NCBI GenBank assembly: GCA_947456025.1
Contig: CANGQQ010000002.1
Coordinates: 1-48,564, forward strand
Direction: 5' to 3'
DNA: 48,564 nt
DNA from: Chitinophagaceae bacterium
GTDB taxonomy: Bacteria; Bacteroidota; Bacteroidia; Chitinophagales; Chitinophagaceae
Part shown: piece after piece, positions 1 through 8,412 of the stretch
Position numbering within the stretch: position 1 is the stretch's first letter
Layout: the number at the start of each line of letters is the position of its first letter
Notes under the pieces: generated by a model
Seen by the model: the letters and a program-made list of their open reading frames with translations, nothing else
Told to the model about the DNA's origin: nothing
The model's database searches: none
Position numbers and translations under genes: made by a program

Positions 1-2830
1 CCATAGCCCTGCGTACACTCTCTTCCGTTGGTGTTGTGATCGCTTCATCGTAGGCATTGGTATGCAAGCTGTTGCAGTTATCGTAAATGGCATAGAGTGC
101 CTGCAATGTGGTACGGATGTCGTTAAAATCAATTTCCTGCGCATGCAGAGATCTTCCGGACGTTTGAATATGATATTTCAACATCTGGCTCCGCTTGTTC
201 GCCTTGTACTTGTACTTCATGGATTTCGCCCAGATGCGACGCGCCACTCTGCCAATAACACTGTATTCCGGATCCATCCCGTTGCTAAAAAAGAAGGACA
301 GATTTGGTGCAAAATCATCAATGTTCATCCCCCTGCTTAAGTAATATTCCACATAGGTAAAACCATTCGCCAACGTAAAAGCCAACTGGGTGATCGGGTT
401 CGCACCGGCTTCTGCTATATGATAGCCGCTGATACTGACGCTATAAAAATTCCGAACGTTTTGTTCAATGAAATAGGCCTGAACATCGCCCATTAACTTC
501 AATGCAAACTCTGTAGAAAAAATACAGGTATTCTGAGCCTGATCTTCTTTCAGGATATCTGCCTGCACCGTACCGCGCACCTGTTGTAAAGCGGCTATTT
601 TACATTGTTCATAAACAGCGGGCGGCAACACCTCATCCCCACTCAGGCCAAGTAATCGCAAACCCAATCCATCGTTCCCCTCAGGCAAGGTACCCGGAAA
701 GGATGTGTTATTGTAAACCGGTTGTGGCTGGTTTTTGTACTTTTCTGTTGCAACTTTTTTGACATCGTCCCATTTTTGATGAGCCTCAATCCATTTTTCA
801 CACTGCTGGTCAATGGCCGCATTCATAAAAAATGCAAGCAGAATGGGCGCAGGCCCGTTAATGGTCATACTCACCGAGGTCTTGGGATCACAAAGATCGA
901 ATCCACTGTATAATTTCTTTGCATCATCAACCGTAGCAATACTCACACCGCTGTTCCCCACTTTCCCATAGATATCGGGACGGTGGGCCGGATCTTCGCC
1001 ATACAACGTAACACTGTCGAAAGCAGTAGAAAGTCGTTTCGCCGGCTGTCCGGCAGAAACATAGTGAAACCGCTTGTTGGTACGTTCAGGGCCACCTTCA
1101 CCTGCAAACATCCGGGTTGGATCTTCGCCTTCGCGTTTCAAAGGAAACACGCCGGCTGTAAATGGAAAACTACCGGGAACGTTTTCCTGAGCCTGCCATT
1201 TGAGTAGATCTCCCCAATCTTTATATTTCGGCAACACGACTTTTGGAATACGTGTGCCGCTTAAACTGGTACTCACCATAGGTTGACGAATCACTTTATC
1301 ACGAACCTTGTATTCATAATAATCCTGTTGATACGCTTTCAATTTTTCAGGCCAGTGACGAACCAGTTTTTTAGCCACCGGTGTTTGCTGTTCCGTATAA
1401 AAATCAATTTGTTTTTGAATGGTTGCAATCAAATCTTCATTCCCTTTTTCCTTAAGGATTTCCAATGCCCCCTGTAACCGGTATATTTTAGAAGCAATTG
1501 CCGACTGGTCTTCTACCAATTGGTTATACTCCTTGATTGTATCTGCAATTTCGCTGAGATAGCGAACCCTTGCAGGAGGAATAATCATTGATTTGCTTAC
1601 TGTATCTCCGTGTGCAAAATGTTCGACTTCTCCAAAAACAATCTGTGTTTTTGCTTTAGTGGTTTGAATGATTTTTTCAAACAATTCATTTACACCGCCG
1701 TCATTGAACTGAGAGGCGATGGTTCCCACAACCGGTAATTCCTCGTCTTTGGCAGTAAACAGTTTGTGGTTGCGTTTGTATTGCTTTCTCACATCGGCTA
1801 TCGCATCCAGTGCCCCGGCTTTATCAAACTTGTTGATGGCAATGAGATCGGCATAATCCAGCATATTGATTTTTTCCAACTGCGAAGCGGCACCGTATTC
1901 CGGTGTCATGACGTACAGACTCAGGTTGCAATACTCGAGTATAGACGCATCGCTCTGGCCCACCCCTGCACTTTCTAAAATGATGAAGTCAAAGCCGGCT
2001 TCCTTACAAATATCGATGGCTTCCTGAACGTAGGCACTCAATGCACGGTCACTTTCTCTTGTTGCCAAGCTGCGCATGTACGCTCTTGGATTGGAGATCG
2101 AATTCATTCTGATACGATCCCCCAGTAAGGCTCCGCCTGTTTTTTTCTTGGAAGGATCCACCGATATAACCGCAATGGTTTTGTCCTGAAACGTATTCAG
2201 GAAACGACGAACGATTTCATCTGTAACCGATGATTTACCGGCCCCACCCGTCCCGGTGATGCCCAGAACCGGGATGGAGCGTTCATTTTTTTGTATGGTA
2301 GCAGTCTGTCCGTTTTCCGCATTGGTAATTTTCCGGGCAATGGTCCGCACATCCTTAACTTCGCCCAGCGTCATGGGGGCCGTATAGGTTCCGTTTCCAT
2401 TCAGGCAAACATCACATTGACGAATCACATCCTCGATCATGCCTTCCAATCCAAGTTTTCGGCCGTCATCGGGTGAATAAATACGAGTGATGCCATATTG
2501 GTGCAACTCTTCAATTTCGGAAGGAAGGATCGTACCTCCGCCTCCTCCAAATATTTTAATGTGCCCACAGCCGTTCTCTTCCAAAAGGTCTTTCATGTAT
2601 TTGAAAAACTCTACATGCCCCCCCTGATAACTGGTGATGGCAATACCCTGTGCATCTTCCTCAATGGCACATTCTACGATCTCATGAACACTTCGGTTGT
2701 GCCCTAAATGAATGATTTCCGCACCCAGACTTTGCATGATACGTCGCATGATGTTGATCGCCGCATCATGACCATCAAAAAGAGAAGCTGCGGTTACTAT
2801 ACGGACTTTATTCTGTGGGGTATAACTCAT
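1..2830 (-). CDS. icmF: Fused B12-dependent acyl-CoA mutase, IcmF type (3' end cut by window)
   Basis: This ORF is missing from the track because it runs off the left edge; I translated it on the minus strand from ATG at 2830 for about 942 codons without a stop. The N-terminus is a cobalamin-binding domain with DGHDAA, the DxHxxG-like B12 lower-ligand motif. It is followed by a MeaB-like G-protein domain (Walker [10 protein letters not shown] near residue 210) and then a mutase barrel ([35 protein letters not shown]). That order, B12 domain then GTPase then mutase, is diagnostic of IcmF, the isobutyryl-CoA mutase fused to its chaperone. It interconverts branched and linear acyl-CoAs in the cytoplasm. 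The family is about 1,090 residues long, so roughly 150 C-terminal residues lie outside. Exact substrate (isobutyryl, pivalyl or isovaleryl-CoA) cannot be told by eye. It has its own promoter-like -7 box and is separated from the upstream gene by a terminator. Confidence 0.93.
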   Translation of the reverse strand, partial: MSYTPQNKVRIVTAASLFDGHDAAINIMRRIMQSLGAEIIHLGHNRSVHEIVECAIEEDAQGIAITSYQGGHVEFFKYMKDLLEENGCGHIKIFGGGGGTILPSEIEELHQYGITRIYSPDDGRKLGLEGMIEDVIRQCDVCLNGNGTYTAPMTLGEVKDVRTIARKITNAENGQTATIQKNERSIPVLGITGTGGAGKSSVTDEIVRRFLNTFQDKTIAVISVDPSKKKTGGALLGDRIRMNSISNPRAYMRSLATRESDRALSAYVQEAIDICKEAGFDFIILESAGVGQSDASILEYCNLSLYVMTPEYGAASQLEKINMLDYADLIAINKFDKAGALDAIADVRKQYKRNHKLFTAKDEELPVVGTIASQFNDGGVNELFEKIIQTTKAKTQIVFGEVEHFAHGDTVSKSMIIPPARVRYLSEIADTIKEYNQLVEDQSAIASKIYRLQGALEILKEKGNEDLIATIQKQIDFYTEQQTPVAKKLVRHWPEKLKAYQQDYYEYKVRDKVIRQPMVSTSLSGTRIPKVVLPKYKDWGDLLKWQAQENVPGSFPFTAGVFPLKREGEDPTRMFAGEGGPERTNKRFHYVSAGQPAKRLSTAFDSVTLYGEDPAHRPDIYGKVGNSGVSIATVDDAKKLYSGFDLCDPKTSVSMTINGPAPILLAFFMNAAIDQQCEKWIEAHQKWDDVKKVATEKYKNQPQPVYNNTSFPGTLPEGNDGLGLRLLGLSGDEVLPPAVYEQCKIAALQQVRGTVQADILKEDQAQNTCIFSTEFALKLMGDVQAYFIEQNVRNFYSVSISGYHIAEAGANPITQLAFTLANGFTYVEYYLSRGMNIDDFAPNLSFFFSNGMDPEYSVIGRVARRIWAKSMKYKYKANKRSQMLKYHIQTSGRSLHAQEIDFNDIRTTLQALYAIYDNCNSLHTNAYDEAITTPTEESVRRAM

Positions 2831-2852
2831 AACAAGCAAATTTTCAAGACGG

Positions 2853-2860
2853 CAAAGGTA
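2853..2860 (-). promoter_or_regulatory. -7 promoter box for icmF
   Basis: The minus strand reads TACCTTTG, an exact match to the Bacteroidota -7 consensus TAnnTTTG, 22 nt before the icmF start. No clear TTTG -33 element is seen. It predicts a short leader of about 17 nt. Confidence 0.6.
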
Positions 2861-2900
2861 CAATAAGGCCGATAAAAGTTAATACCTGTTAGTCAACAAT

Positions 2901-2924
2901 AAAAAAGCCCCCAAATGGAGGCTT
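2901..2924 (-). terminator. Rho-independent terminator downstream of the zinc peptidase gene
   Basis: AAGCCCCC-AAAT-GGAGGCTT forms a stem with one mismatch, followed on the minus strand by a run of Ts (AAAAAA on the plus strand). It lies 20 nt after the peptidase stop and before the icmF promoter. Confidence 0.7.
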
Positions 2925-2944
2925 AATCTATTGTTTATCAATCA

Positions 2945-3637
2945 TTAATCTCTTCGATTCAGATAAATCAAAATATATTGAACCAATGTAACGACCGACG
3001 CAAGAGCGGCAACTACATAAGTCGCTGCGGCCCATTTCAACGCATCACGAGCACCGGGATGCTCGTTAGTATTCGTAATTTTGGCATGATCGAGCCAAGC
3101 CAACGCCCTGTTACTCGCATCAAACTCAACCGGTAATGTGATTAAAGAAAAGACGGTTGTAGCGGCAAAAAACAGAATCCCGATCAATAAAATGGTAGGA
3201 TTACCGCCGCCGAAACCCAGCATCCCTACACCAATTGCCAGGATCCATTGCGACAAAGTCGTGCTCACCTGTACCAGTGGCACCATACGAGAACGCATCA
3301 TAAGCCATTGATATCCAGTTGAATGCTGAACTGCATGGCCACATTCGTGTGCCGCAACGGCAGCCGCAGCTATGGAGTTGCCGTTGAAAACTTCCGGACT
3401 AAGGTTCACCGTTTTTTTAAGGGGATTGTAGTGATCGGATAAGAATCCATCAACCGAAACCACCTGTACATCGTAGATTCCGCTTTCTCGGAGCATTTTT
3501 TCAGCAACTTCCCTGCCGGTGAGTCTGCTTTGGAGCGGTACTTTGCCGTATTCCTGAAACTTACTTTTTAAACGCATTTGAACCAAAAAACCAATACCCA
3601 TAAAAAGGAGCGAAACAAATAAAATTCCGGGTGTCAT
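2945..3637 (-). CDS. YugP-like membrane zinc metallopeptidase
   Basis: A 230-residue protein starting MTPGILFVSLLFMGIGFLV, a membrane segment right at the N-terminus. The zinc-binding HExxH-type motif appears as AAHECGHAVQHS around residue 96, the form seen in the YugP / zinc peptidase 2 family. Two to three more hydrophobic segments follow (WILAIGVGMLGFGGG, ILLIGILFFAATTVFSLI, and the C-terminal AATYVVAALASVVTLVQYIL). Length matches the family (about 225-235). Family members are predicted membrane-bound proteases with no firmly known substrate. It is a single gene between its own -7 box and a terminator. Confidence 0.88.
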   Translation of the reverse strand: MTPGILFVSLLFMGIGFLVQMRLKSKFQEYGKVPLQSRLTGREVAEKMLRESGIYDVQVVSVDGFLSDHYNPLKKTVNLSPEVFNGNSIAAAAVAAHECGHAVQHSTGYQWLMMRSRMVPLVQVSTTLSQWILAIGVGMLGFGGGNPTILLIGILFFAATTVFSLITLPVEFDASNRALAWLDHAKITNTNEHPGARDALKWAAATYVVAALASVVTLVQYILIYLNRRD

Positions 3638-3662
3638 GTCTTAATTTTTTCAATGTTACCAT

Positions 3663-3670
3663 CAAAACTA
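3663..3670 (-). promoter_or_regulatory. -7 promoter box for the YugP-like gene
   Basis: The minus strand reads TAGTTTTG, an exact TAnnTTTG match, 25 nt upstream of the start codon. No convincing -33 TTTG is present at the usual spacing. Confidence 0.5.
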
Positions 3671-3906
3671 TGACCAAAAAAGCGAGACTGCCTATTTTTT
3701 TCTTGAACCTATAAAGAATTGACGAAATGGCAGAAGCGAAGATTTATTGCAAGTAGAAATTGAGTAAAAGAATCGTTGCCGTGATTCCAAATATAATTCA
3801 TATATCGCTGATTTACAGTCTTTTAAATGCTTAATAACGAATGTTTTTTGGTACTGTCAGTTAAGGCTTTCTTAAAAAATAGTTATTCACACAGGGCAAA
3901 AATAAT

Positions 3907-3936
3907 TTTGAAATCTAACTGCAATTTGTAATTTAG
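3907..3936 (+). promoter_or_regulatory. Candidate promoter of small RNA 1
   Basis: TTTG (3907-3910), an 18-nt spacer, then TAATTTAG (3929-3936), 7 of 8 with the -7 consensus. The predicted start is near 3940. No coding gene begins downstream before the terminator. Confidence 0.4.
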
Positions 3937-3939
3937 CAA

Positions 3940-4001
3940 CAGAATTTAATGGGTTAGTAAGTACAAAGGGTTGAAAGCAATTTCAGCCCTTTTACTTTTT
4001 T
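3940..4001 (+). ncRNA. Candidate small RNA 1 (about 62 nt)
   Basis: Between a promoter-like element and a strong terminator hairpin there are about 25 nt of unpaired sequence that include ATGGGTTAGTAAGTAC (3949-3964). This 16-mer is the exact reverse complement of 28368-28383, which lies inside a second transcription unit of the same build. I do not recognise an Rfam family. Small size, lack of a credible ORF, own promoter and terminator support a non-coding RNA; expression is unproven. Confidence 0.35.
3965..4001 (+). terminator. Strong rho-independent terminator of small RNA 1
   Basis: AAAGGGTTGAAA-GCAA-TTTCAGCCCTTT gives a 12-bp stem (one G-U pair) closed by a GCAA tetraloop, followed by TTTACTTTTTT. 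It ends any transcript before the radA promoter. Confidence 0.75.
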
Positions 4002-4122
4002 AAACCCATCGCATTTACACACGCCGCCATCAACCTGTTGTCGTTTTCAAGTTCCTGTAAATTCAAGATCCCGAAATTTCATCTACGTTTTTTTGATTAT
4101 TTTTTTCAACGTGTTCGTTCCG

Positions 4123-4152
4123 TTTGATTGATTTTCTTATCGATTATCTTTA
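4123..4152 (+). promoter_or_regulatory. radA promoter, predicted leaderless
   Basis: TTTG (4123-4126), 18-nt spacer, TATCTTTA (4145-4152, 7 of 8). The box ends 4 nt before ATG 4157, so transcription should begin at or one base from the start codon. Confidence 0.5.
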
Positions 4153-4156
4153 CCGC

Positions 4157-5545
4157 ATGGCTAAATTGAAATCCGCTTTTTTCTGTCAGCATTGTGGTTA
4201 TGAATCGGCGAAATGGCTGGGAAAATGTCCGGCGTGTAATGAATGGAATACATTTGTTGAAGAACTCATCACGAAAGATAAAAGTGAATTCCAAAAACAA
4301 TCATGGAAAGAAACACCGGCACACGGTACCATGAAAACAATTTCCATTCTGGATGTTAAGAGCAGCGAAGAAAAAAGAATTTATTCCTCTGATCAGGAAT
4401 TGAATCGCGTACTTGGAGGAGGAATTGTTCCCGGAAGCATTGTACTGGTTGCCGGCGAACCCGGTATTGGAAAATCAACTTTGTTTTTACAACTGGGGCT
4501 TCAACTGGAAGGGATTCGCACCTTGTACATCAGTGGTGAAGAAAGTGAACAACAAATAAAAATGCGCGCAGACCGTATTCAACTGGTCAATGACGATTTT
4601 TATCTGCTAACAGAAACCTCGACCAATATCATTTTTCAGGAAATCAAAAAATTAAAACCTGATTTAGTTATTATTGATTCCATTCAAACATTGCAAACGC
4701 CCCACGTTGAATCGGGACCCGGAAGCATTTCTCAAATTCGGGAAACAGCCGCCGAATTGCAGCGCTTTGCTAAAGAAACGCAAACGCCGGTATTTTTAAT
4801 TGGACATATAACAAAAGACGGTAGCATTGCCGGTCCAAAAATTTTGGAGCACATGGTTGATACCGTTCTGCAATTTGAAGGCGACCGTCATTATGCCTAT
4901 CGCATCTTAAGAACCATGAAAAACAGATTTGGATCCACATCCGAGCTGGGAATCTATGAGATGCGGGAAAACGGAATGCGCCCGGTAACCAATCCCAGTG
5001 AAATTTTAATAACACAAAAAGAAGATCAACTCAGCGGCATTGCAATCGCCGCTACAATGGAAGGGATGCGACCCATGCTTATAGAAGTTCAGGCATTGGT
5101 AACACAAAGCGTTTATGGAACACCACAACGAACCGTAACCGGCTTTGACCTGAGACGCTTGCAATTGCTTCTCGCCGTTTTGGAAAAAAGAGGAGGCTTT
5201 CATTTTGGCATGAAAGATGTTTTTCTGAATATCGCCGGCGGACTTAAAGTTGAAGATCCCTCGATCGACCTGGCCGTTTTATGTGCGTTGCTTTCGAGTT
5301 ACGAAGACACACCTCTCCATCCAAAAATCTGTTTCGCCGGAGAAGTAGGGCTCAGTGGTGAGATCAGAGCTGTCAATCGCATTGAACAGCGGATTTCAGA
5401 AGCCGAAAAACTTGGATTTGATAAAATGATTATCAGCAAATACAATCAATCAAATCCGAAAGAGGGAAAACAAAAAGCCCCCAAATTTAATATTGAAGTC
5501 GTTCCTATGGGAAAAGTTGAAGAGCTTTACCAATATTTGTTTTAA
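4157..5545 (+). CDS. radA: DNA repair protein RadA
   Basis: A RecA-like, Lon-like ATPase that helps process recombination intermediates. In order: an N-terminal C4 zinc finger (CQHCGY...GKCPAC), a RecA-type ATPase with Walker A GEPGIGKST, the RadA signature KNRFG, and a C-terminal Lon-protease-like domain (GGLKVEDPSIDLAVLCALLSS). The track starts at 4124, but the -35/-7-like promoter lies inside that extension, and MAKLKSAFFCQHCGY is the family start, so I use 4157, giving 462 residues, the normal length. The next gene begins 2 nt after the stop, suggesting co-transcription. Confidence 0.96.
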   Translation: MAKLKSAFFCQHCGYESAKWLGKCPACNEWNTFVEELITKDKSEFQKQSWKETPAHGTMKTISILDVKSSEEKRIYSSDQELNRVLGGGIVPGSIVLVAGEPGIGKSTLFLQLGLQLEGIRTLYISGEESEQQIKMRADRIQLVNDDFYLLTETSTNIIFQEIKKLKPDLVIIDSIQTLQTPHVESGPGSISQIRETAAELQRFAKETQTPVFLIGHITKDGSIAGPKILEHMVDTVLQFEGDRHYAYRILRTMKNRFGSTSELGIYEMRENGMRPVTNPSEILITQKEDQLSGIAIAATMEGMRPMLIEVQALVTQSVYGTPQRTVTGFDLRRLQLLLAVLEKRGGFHFGMKDVFLNIAGGLKVEDPSIDLAVLCALLSSYEDTPLHPKICFAGEVGLSGEIRAVNRIEQRISEAEKLGFDKMIISKYNQSNPKEGKQKAPKFNIEVVPMGKVEELYQYLF

Positions 5546-5547
5546 CC

Positions 5548-6255
5548 ATGATTCACACCTTACAATCCTGGGGAAAAGACCTGATGCATTTTTTCTTCCC
5601 CCACATCTGTGCCGGTTGTGGCAGCGATTTGATTTTGCAGGAACAAACCGTATGCATTCAGTGCCATACTTCGATTCCGGAAACCGGCTTTGCTACGATC
5701 GCCGGAAATCCGATTGAAAAAATATTTTACGGCCGCCTCCCGGTTGTTGCAGCGACAAGCAGCTATTTCTTTACCAAAGATGCTGCCTTACAAAATTTGA
5801 TACACGCTTTAAAATACAAAGGCCAACAAGAAGTGGGCTTCCAACTGGGAAAATGGATGGGACTACAACTCAATGCAAGTGGTCGCTTTAACACCATTGA
5901 CGCACTGATCCCTATGCCTTTGTTTCCGGAACGAGAACGAAAAAGAGGGTACAATCAGGCCGCAGTATTGTGTCATGGGATTGCGGAGATTACAGGCATC
6001 CCTGTTGAAACAAATTGGTTTGGCCGTAACAAAGCAACTGCAACTCAAACGCGCAAAGGAAGAAATGAACGATGGGAAAATGTGCACGATAGCTTTAGTG
6101 TAATGGACCTGCAAAAACCTCAAGGGAAACATATTTTATTGGTTGATGATGTCATTACAACGGGTGCAACGCTGGAAGCATGCGGTACATGCATCACCTC
6201 CATTCCCCAAACAAAACTCAGTATTGCAACATTGGCATGGGCCAGCGATGATTAA
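5548..6255 (+). CDS. ComF family phosphoribosyltransferase-like protein
   Basis: A 235-residue protein with an N-terminal CxxC zinc knuckle (HICAGCGSDL...CIQCH) and a C-terminal PRPP-binding loop ILLVDDVITTGATLEAC, the two hallmarks of the ComF/GntX family. Homologues support natural competence or use of external DNA; biochemical activity is unclear. It starts 2 nt after radA, so the two recombination-linked genes are probably one operon. The radA-comF pairing fits a DNA uptake and recombination role, but this is inference. Confidence 0.9.
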   Translation: MIHTLQSWGKDLMHFFFPHICAGCGSDLILQEQTVCIQCHTSIPETGFATIAGNPIEKIFYGRLPVVAATSSYFFTKDAALQNLIHALKYKGQQEVGFQLGKWMGLQLNASGRFNTIDALIPMPLFPERERKRGYNQAAVLCHGIAEITGIPVETNWFGRNKATATQTRKGRNERWENVHDSFSVMDLQKPQGKHILLVDDVITTGATLEACGTCITSIPQTKLSIATLAWASDD

Positions 6256-6316
6256 GTAGACGGGTTTAACAACTTGTCATCTCAGATTCCAATCACCTTG
6301 CTTATTTTTACACCTC

Positions 6317-7708
6317 TTGAAACAATTCCTCACCATATTATGCTTCCTTTTTTCTGCAGGATTTTTTTCCTGCAAAAAAGATCTGATCAATACGAGTAGC
6401 GAAGCCCGGTTGGACATTGGTACAGACAGTATTCAATTTGATACCGTTTTTGTATCGGCCGGTTCTGTAACACAATACTTCCTGATAAAAAATAACAACA
6501 AACAAACCATACGCATTTCCAATCTTCAACTCATGGGAGGAACCGGTTCCAATTTTAAAATCAATGCAGATGGAACTGCCGGCACACAATTTAAAAATCT
6601 CGAAATTGAAGGGAATGACAGCATGTATGTATTTGTAAGCGTTAATGTTGACCCAAACAACGACAAGCTTCCCTTTATTTTAAAAGATAGCATACGGATA
6701 GATTGCAACGGGAATACCTACTTCAAACAACTTGAAGCATGGGGACAAAATGCATATTACTACAGAAATCAATTACTGGAAGGAAACATTACCTGGTCGA
6801 ACGATCTCCCGCATGTCATTTTGGGAGGTTGCATCGTTGATACAAATGCCATTTTAACGATAGAGGCAGGAACTCGAATTTATCTGAATGCAGATGCACC
6901 TTTTATTGTTGACGGCACCGTTCGGGTTGAAGGAACCAAAAGCGATAGTGTTGTATTCAAAGGAAATCGTTTGGATGCTCCCTACAATGATTATCCGGGT
7001 GCATGGCCCGGCATCTACTTCAGAGGAAGCAGCATCAACAACCAATTAACGTATGCACACATTTTAAACGCCTACCAGGGTATTATATCGGAACAACCGG
7101 CTTCCAATTCGAACCCCAAAGTAGTATTGAACAACTGCATACTCGACAACATCTATGACATTGGATTGTTTGGCATCAACAGCAGCATCGAAGCTTCCAA
7201 TTGCCTAATCAGTAATTGCGGGAACAATGTTGCATTGATCTACGGAGGCAATTATCGCTTCACACATTGCACATTTGTTTCTGTATCGAATGCGTTCATT
7301 CAGCACAAAAACCCGGTAATGACACTTACCAATTTCGTGAAAGCCAACAACCAACTGTTCACTTCACCTCTTACCACTACGCTTACCAATTGCATTATTT
7401 GGGGCGACTTTGGATTTGTAGACAATGAACTCATCGTACAGAAAGAAGGAACGGATCCCGCAAACATCACGCTTGACCATGTTTTATACCGGGCCAAAAC
7501 AGATCCCGGTCATACGACTTTTACAAGTGTCATTCGAAACATGGATCCTGTATTTGATAGTATCGATGTTAGCAAACGCTATTACAACTTCCGATTAAAA
7601 AACAATTCACCTGCTGTCAACAGCGGAAAGGTCACTTCGTTACTGACCGATTTAGATGGACATCCGAGAATCGGATTGCCGGATCTTGGTTGTTATGAAT
7701 TCCCATAA
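6317..7708 (+). CDS. Surface lipoprotein, probable parallel beta-helix
   Basis: A 463-residue protein of unknown function. The start is TTG at 6317: MKQFLTILCFLFSAGFFSCKKD gives a lipoprotein signal with Cys after FFS, so a near-upstream ATG is not needed. A -7-like TATTTTTA sits at 6303-6310. The N-terminal third (SIQFDTVFVSAGSVTQYFLIKNNNK) looks like a beta-sandwich of the DUF1573/ASPM type. From about residue 170 there are short repeated strands rich in Asn (LEASNCLISNCGNNVALIYG, LTNCIIWGDFG), typical of right-handed beta-helix proteins. The end, GHPRIGLPDLGCYEFP, is the conserved tail of secreted Bacteroidota beta-helix proteins. Likely on the outer membrane; substrate unknown. Confidence 0.75.
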   Translation: MKQFLTILCFLFSAGFFSCKKDLINTSSEARLDIGTDSIQFDTVFVSAGSVTQYFLIKNNNKQTIRISNLQLMGGTGSNFKINADGTAGTQFKNLEIEGNDSMYVFVSVNVDPNNDKLPFILKDSIRIDCNGNTYFKQLEAWGQNAYYYRNQLLEGNITWSNDLPHVILGGCIVDTNAILTIEAGTRIYLNADAPFIVDGTVRVEGTKSDSVVFKGNRLDAPYNDYPGAWPGIYFRGSSINNQLTYAHILNAYQGIISEQPASNSNPKVVLNNCILDNIYDIGLFGINSSIEASNCLISNCGNNVALIYGGNYRFTHCTFVSVSNAFIQHKNPVMTLTNFVKANNQLFTSPLTTTLTNCIIWGDFGFVDNELIVQKEGTDPANITLDHVLYRAKTDPGHTTFTSVIRNMDPVFDSIDVSKRYYNFRLKNNSPAVNSGKVTSLLTDLDGHPRIGLPDLGCYEFP

Positions 7709-7780
7709 CAGAATTTCTACTTAGACAAATGAACTTTATCCTTTTCTTTTTGTCATACTCATACATTTAATTTTCTTAAA

Positions 7781-8335
7781 ATGATACGTTTCCTGTACTT
7801 ATCGATTCTCTTGTTATCGTGCGCCTTTACTCCTTCGCAACCCAAAATTGAAACAACCATGCAAGAAGCATCCATCTATGATTTTAAAGTACCCGGACTT
7901 GACGGAGATACCATTGACTTTGCACAGTTTAAAGGAAAGAAAATTCTGCTCGTAAATACAGCTTCCGAATGCGGCTATACGCCCCAGTATGCCGAACTGG
8001 AACAACTGTACAAACGTTACAAAGAAAATCTGGTCGTTGTAGGCTTTCCGGCTAATGACTTTCTGGGTCAGGAACCAGGCTCCAATGAAGAAATCCGATC
8101 TTTCTGTTCCCGTAATTACGGCGTTTCCTTCCCTATGGCCACTAAAATTCATGTCAAAGGATCCAAAATCCATCCCATTTACCAATGGCTTACCCATAAA
8201 GAGAAAAATGGTGTAATGGACGCCAATGTAAAATGGAATTTCAATAAATTTCTGATTGATGAAAAAGGATTGCTGATAGCCTATTTCCCCAGCAGCGTTA
8301 AACCCTTAAGCGAAGAATTGCGCTCAAAACTGTAA
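7781..8335 (+). CDS. Glutathione peroxidase family thiol peroxidase (lipoprotein or secreted form)
   Basis: A 184-residue thioredoxin-fold peroxidase that reduces peroxides. The active-site segment is VNTASECGYTPQY, with Cys in place of selenocysteine; the second signature FPANDFLGQEPG (FPCNQF-type, lacking its Cys) and the WNFNKFL motif (catalytic Trp-Asn) are present. The N-terminus MIRFLYLSILLLSCAFTPS looks like a lipoprotein signal (LLSC), so it may act in the envelope. If translation began at Met 7859 the protein would be cytoplasmic. TAATTTTC (7768-7775) lies 5 nt before ATG. A second family member lies at 38051-38629. Confidence 0.9.
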   Translation: MIRFLYLSILLLSCAFTPSQPKIETTMQEASIYDFKVPGLDGDTIDFAQFKGKKILLVNTASECGYTPQYAELEQLYKRYKENLVVVGFPANDFLGQEPGSNEEIRSFCSRNYGVSFPMATKIHVKGSKIHPIYQWLTHKEKNGVMDANVKWNFNKFLIDEKGLLIAYFPSSVKPLSEELRSKL

Positions 8336-8400
8336 AACACAGATCTGTCAAATTTGAACTTGCAAGCCGGATCATCGGCTCAATTCCGTGGATCAAAGCG

Positions 8401-8408
8401 TATCTTCG
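8401..8408 (+). promoter_or_regulatory. -7 box of holB, predicted leaderless
   Basis: TATCTTCG (7 of 8 with TAnnTTTG) ends 4 nt before the GTG start at 8413. No clear -33 element. Confidence 0.35.
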
Positions 8409-8412
8409 CTCA

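Larger units (their letters stand above)
3638..4156. other. Gene-poor intergenic region, 519 nt
   Basis: No ORF here looks real. The stretch contains the peptidase promoter at its left end, the radA promoter at its right end, and in the middle a promoter-like element plus a strong terminator that together outline a short non-coding transcript (annotated separately). The rest (about 3700-3890) is AT-rich with no recognisable feature. Confidence 0.6.

Noticed and set aside
3638-4156. A tRNA in the intergenic gap
   Set aside because: No cloverleaf, no T-loop GTTCRA, and no CCA end; only the terminator hairpin is structured.
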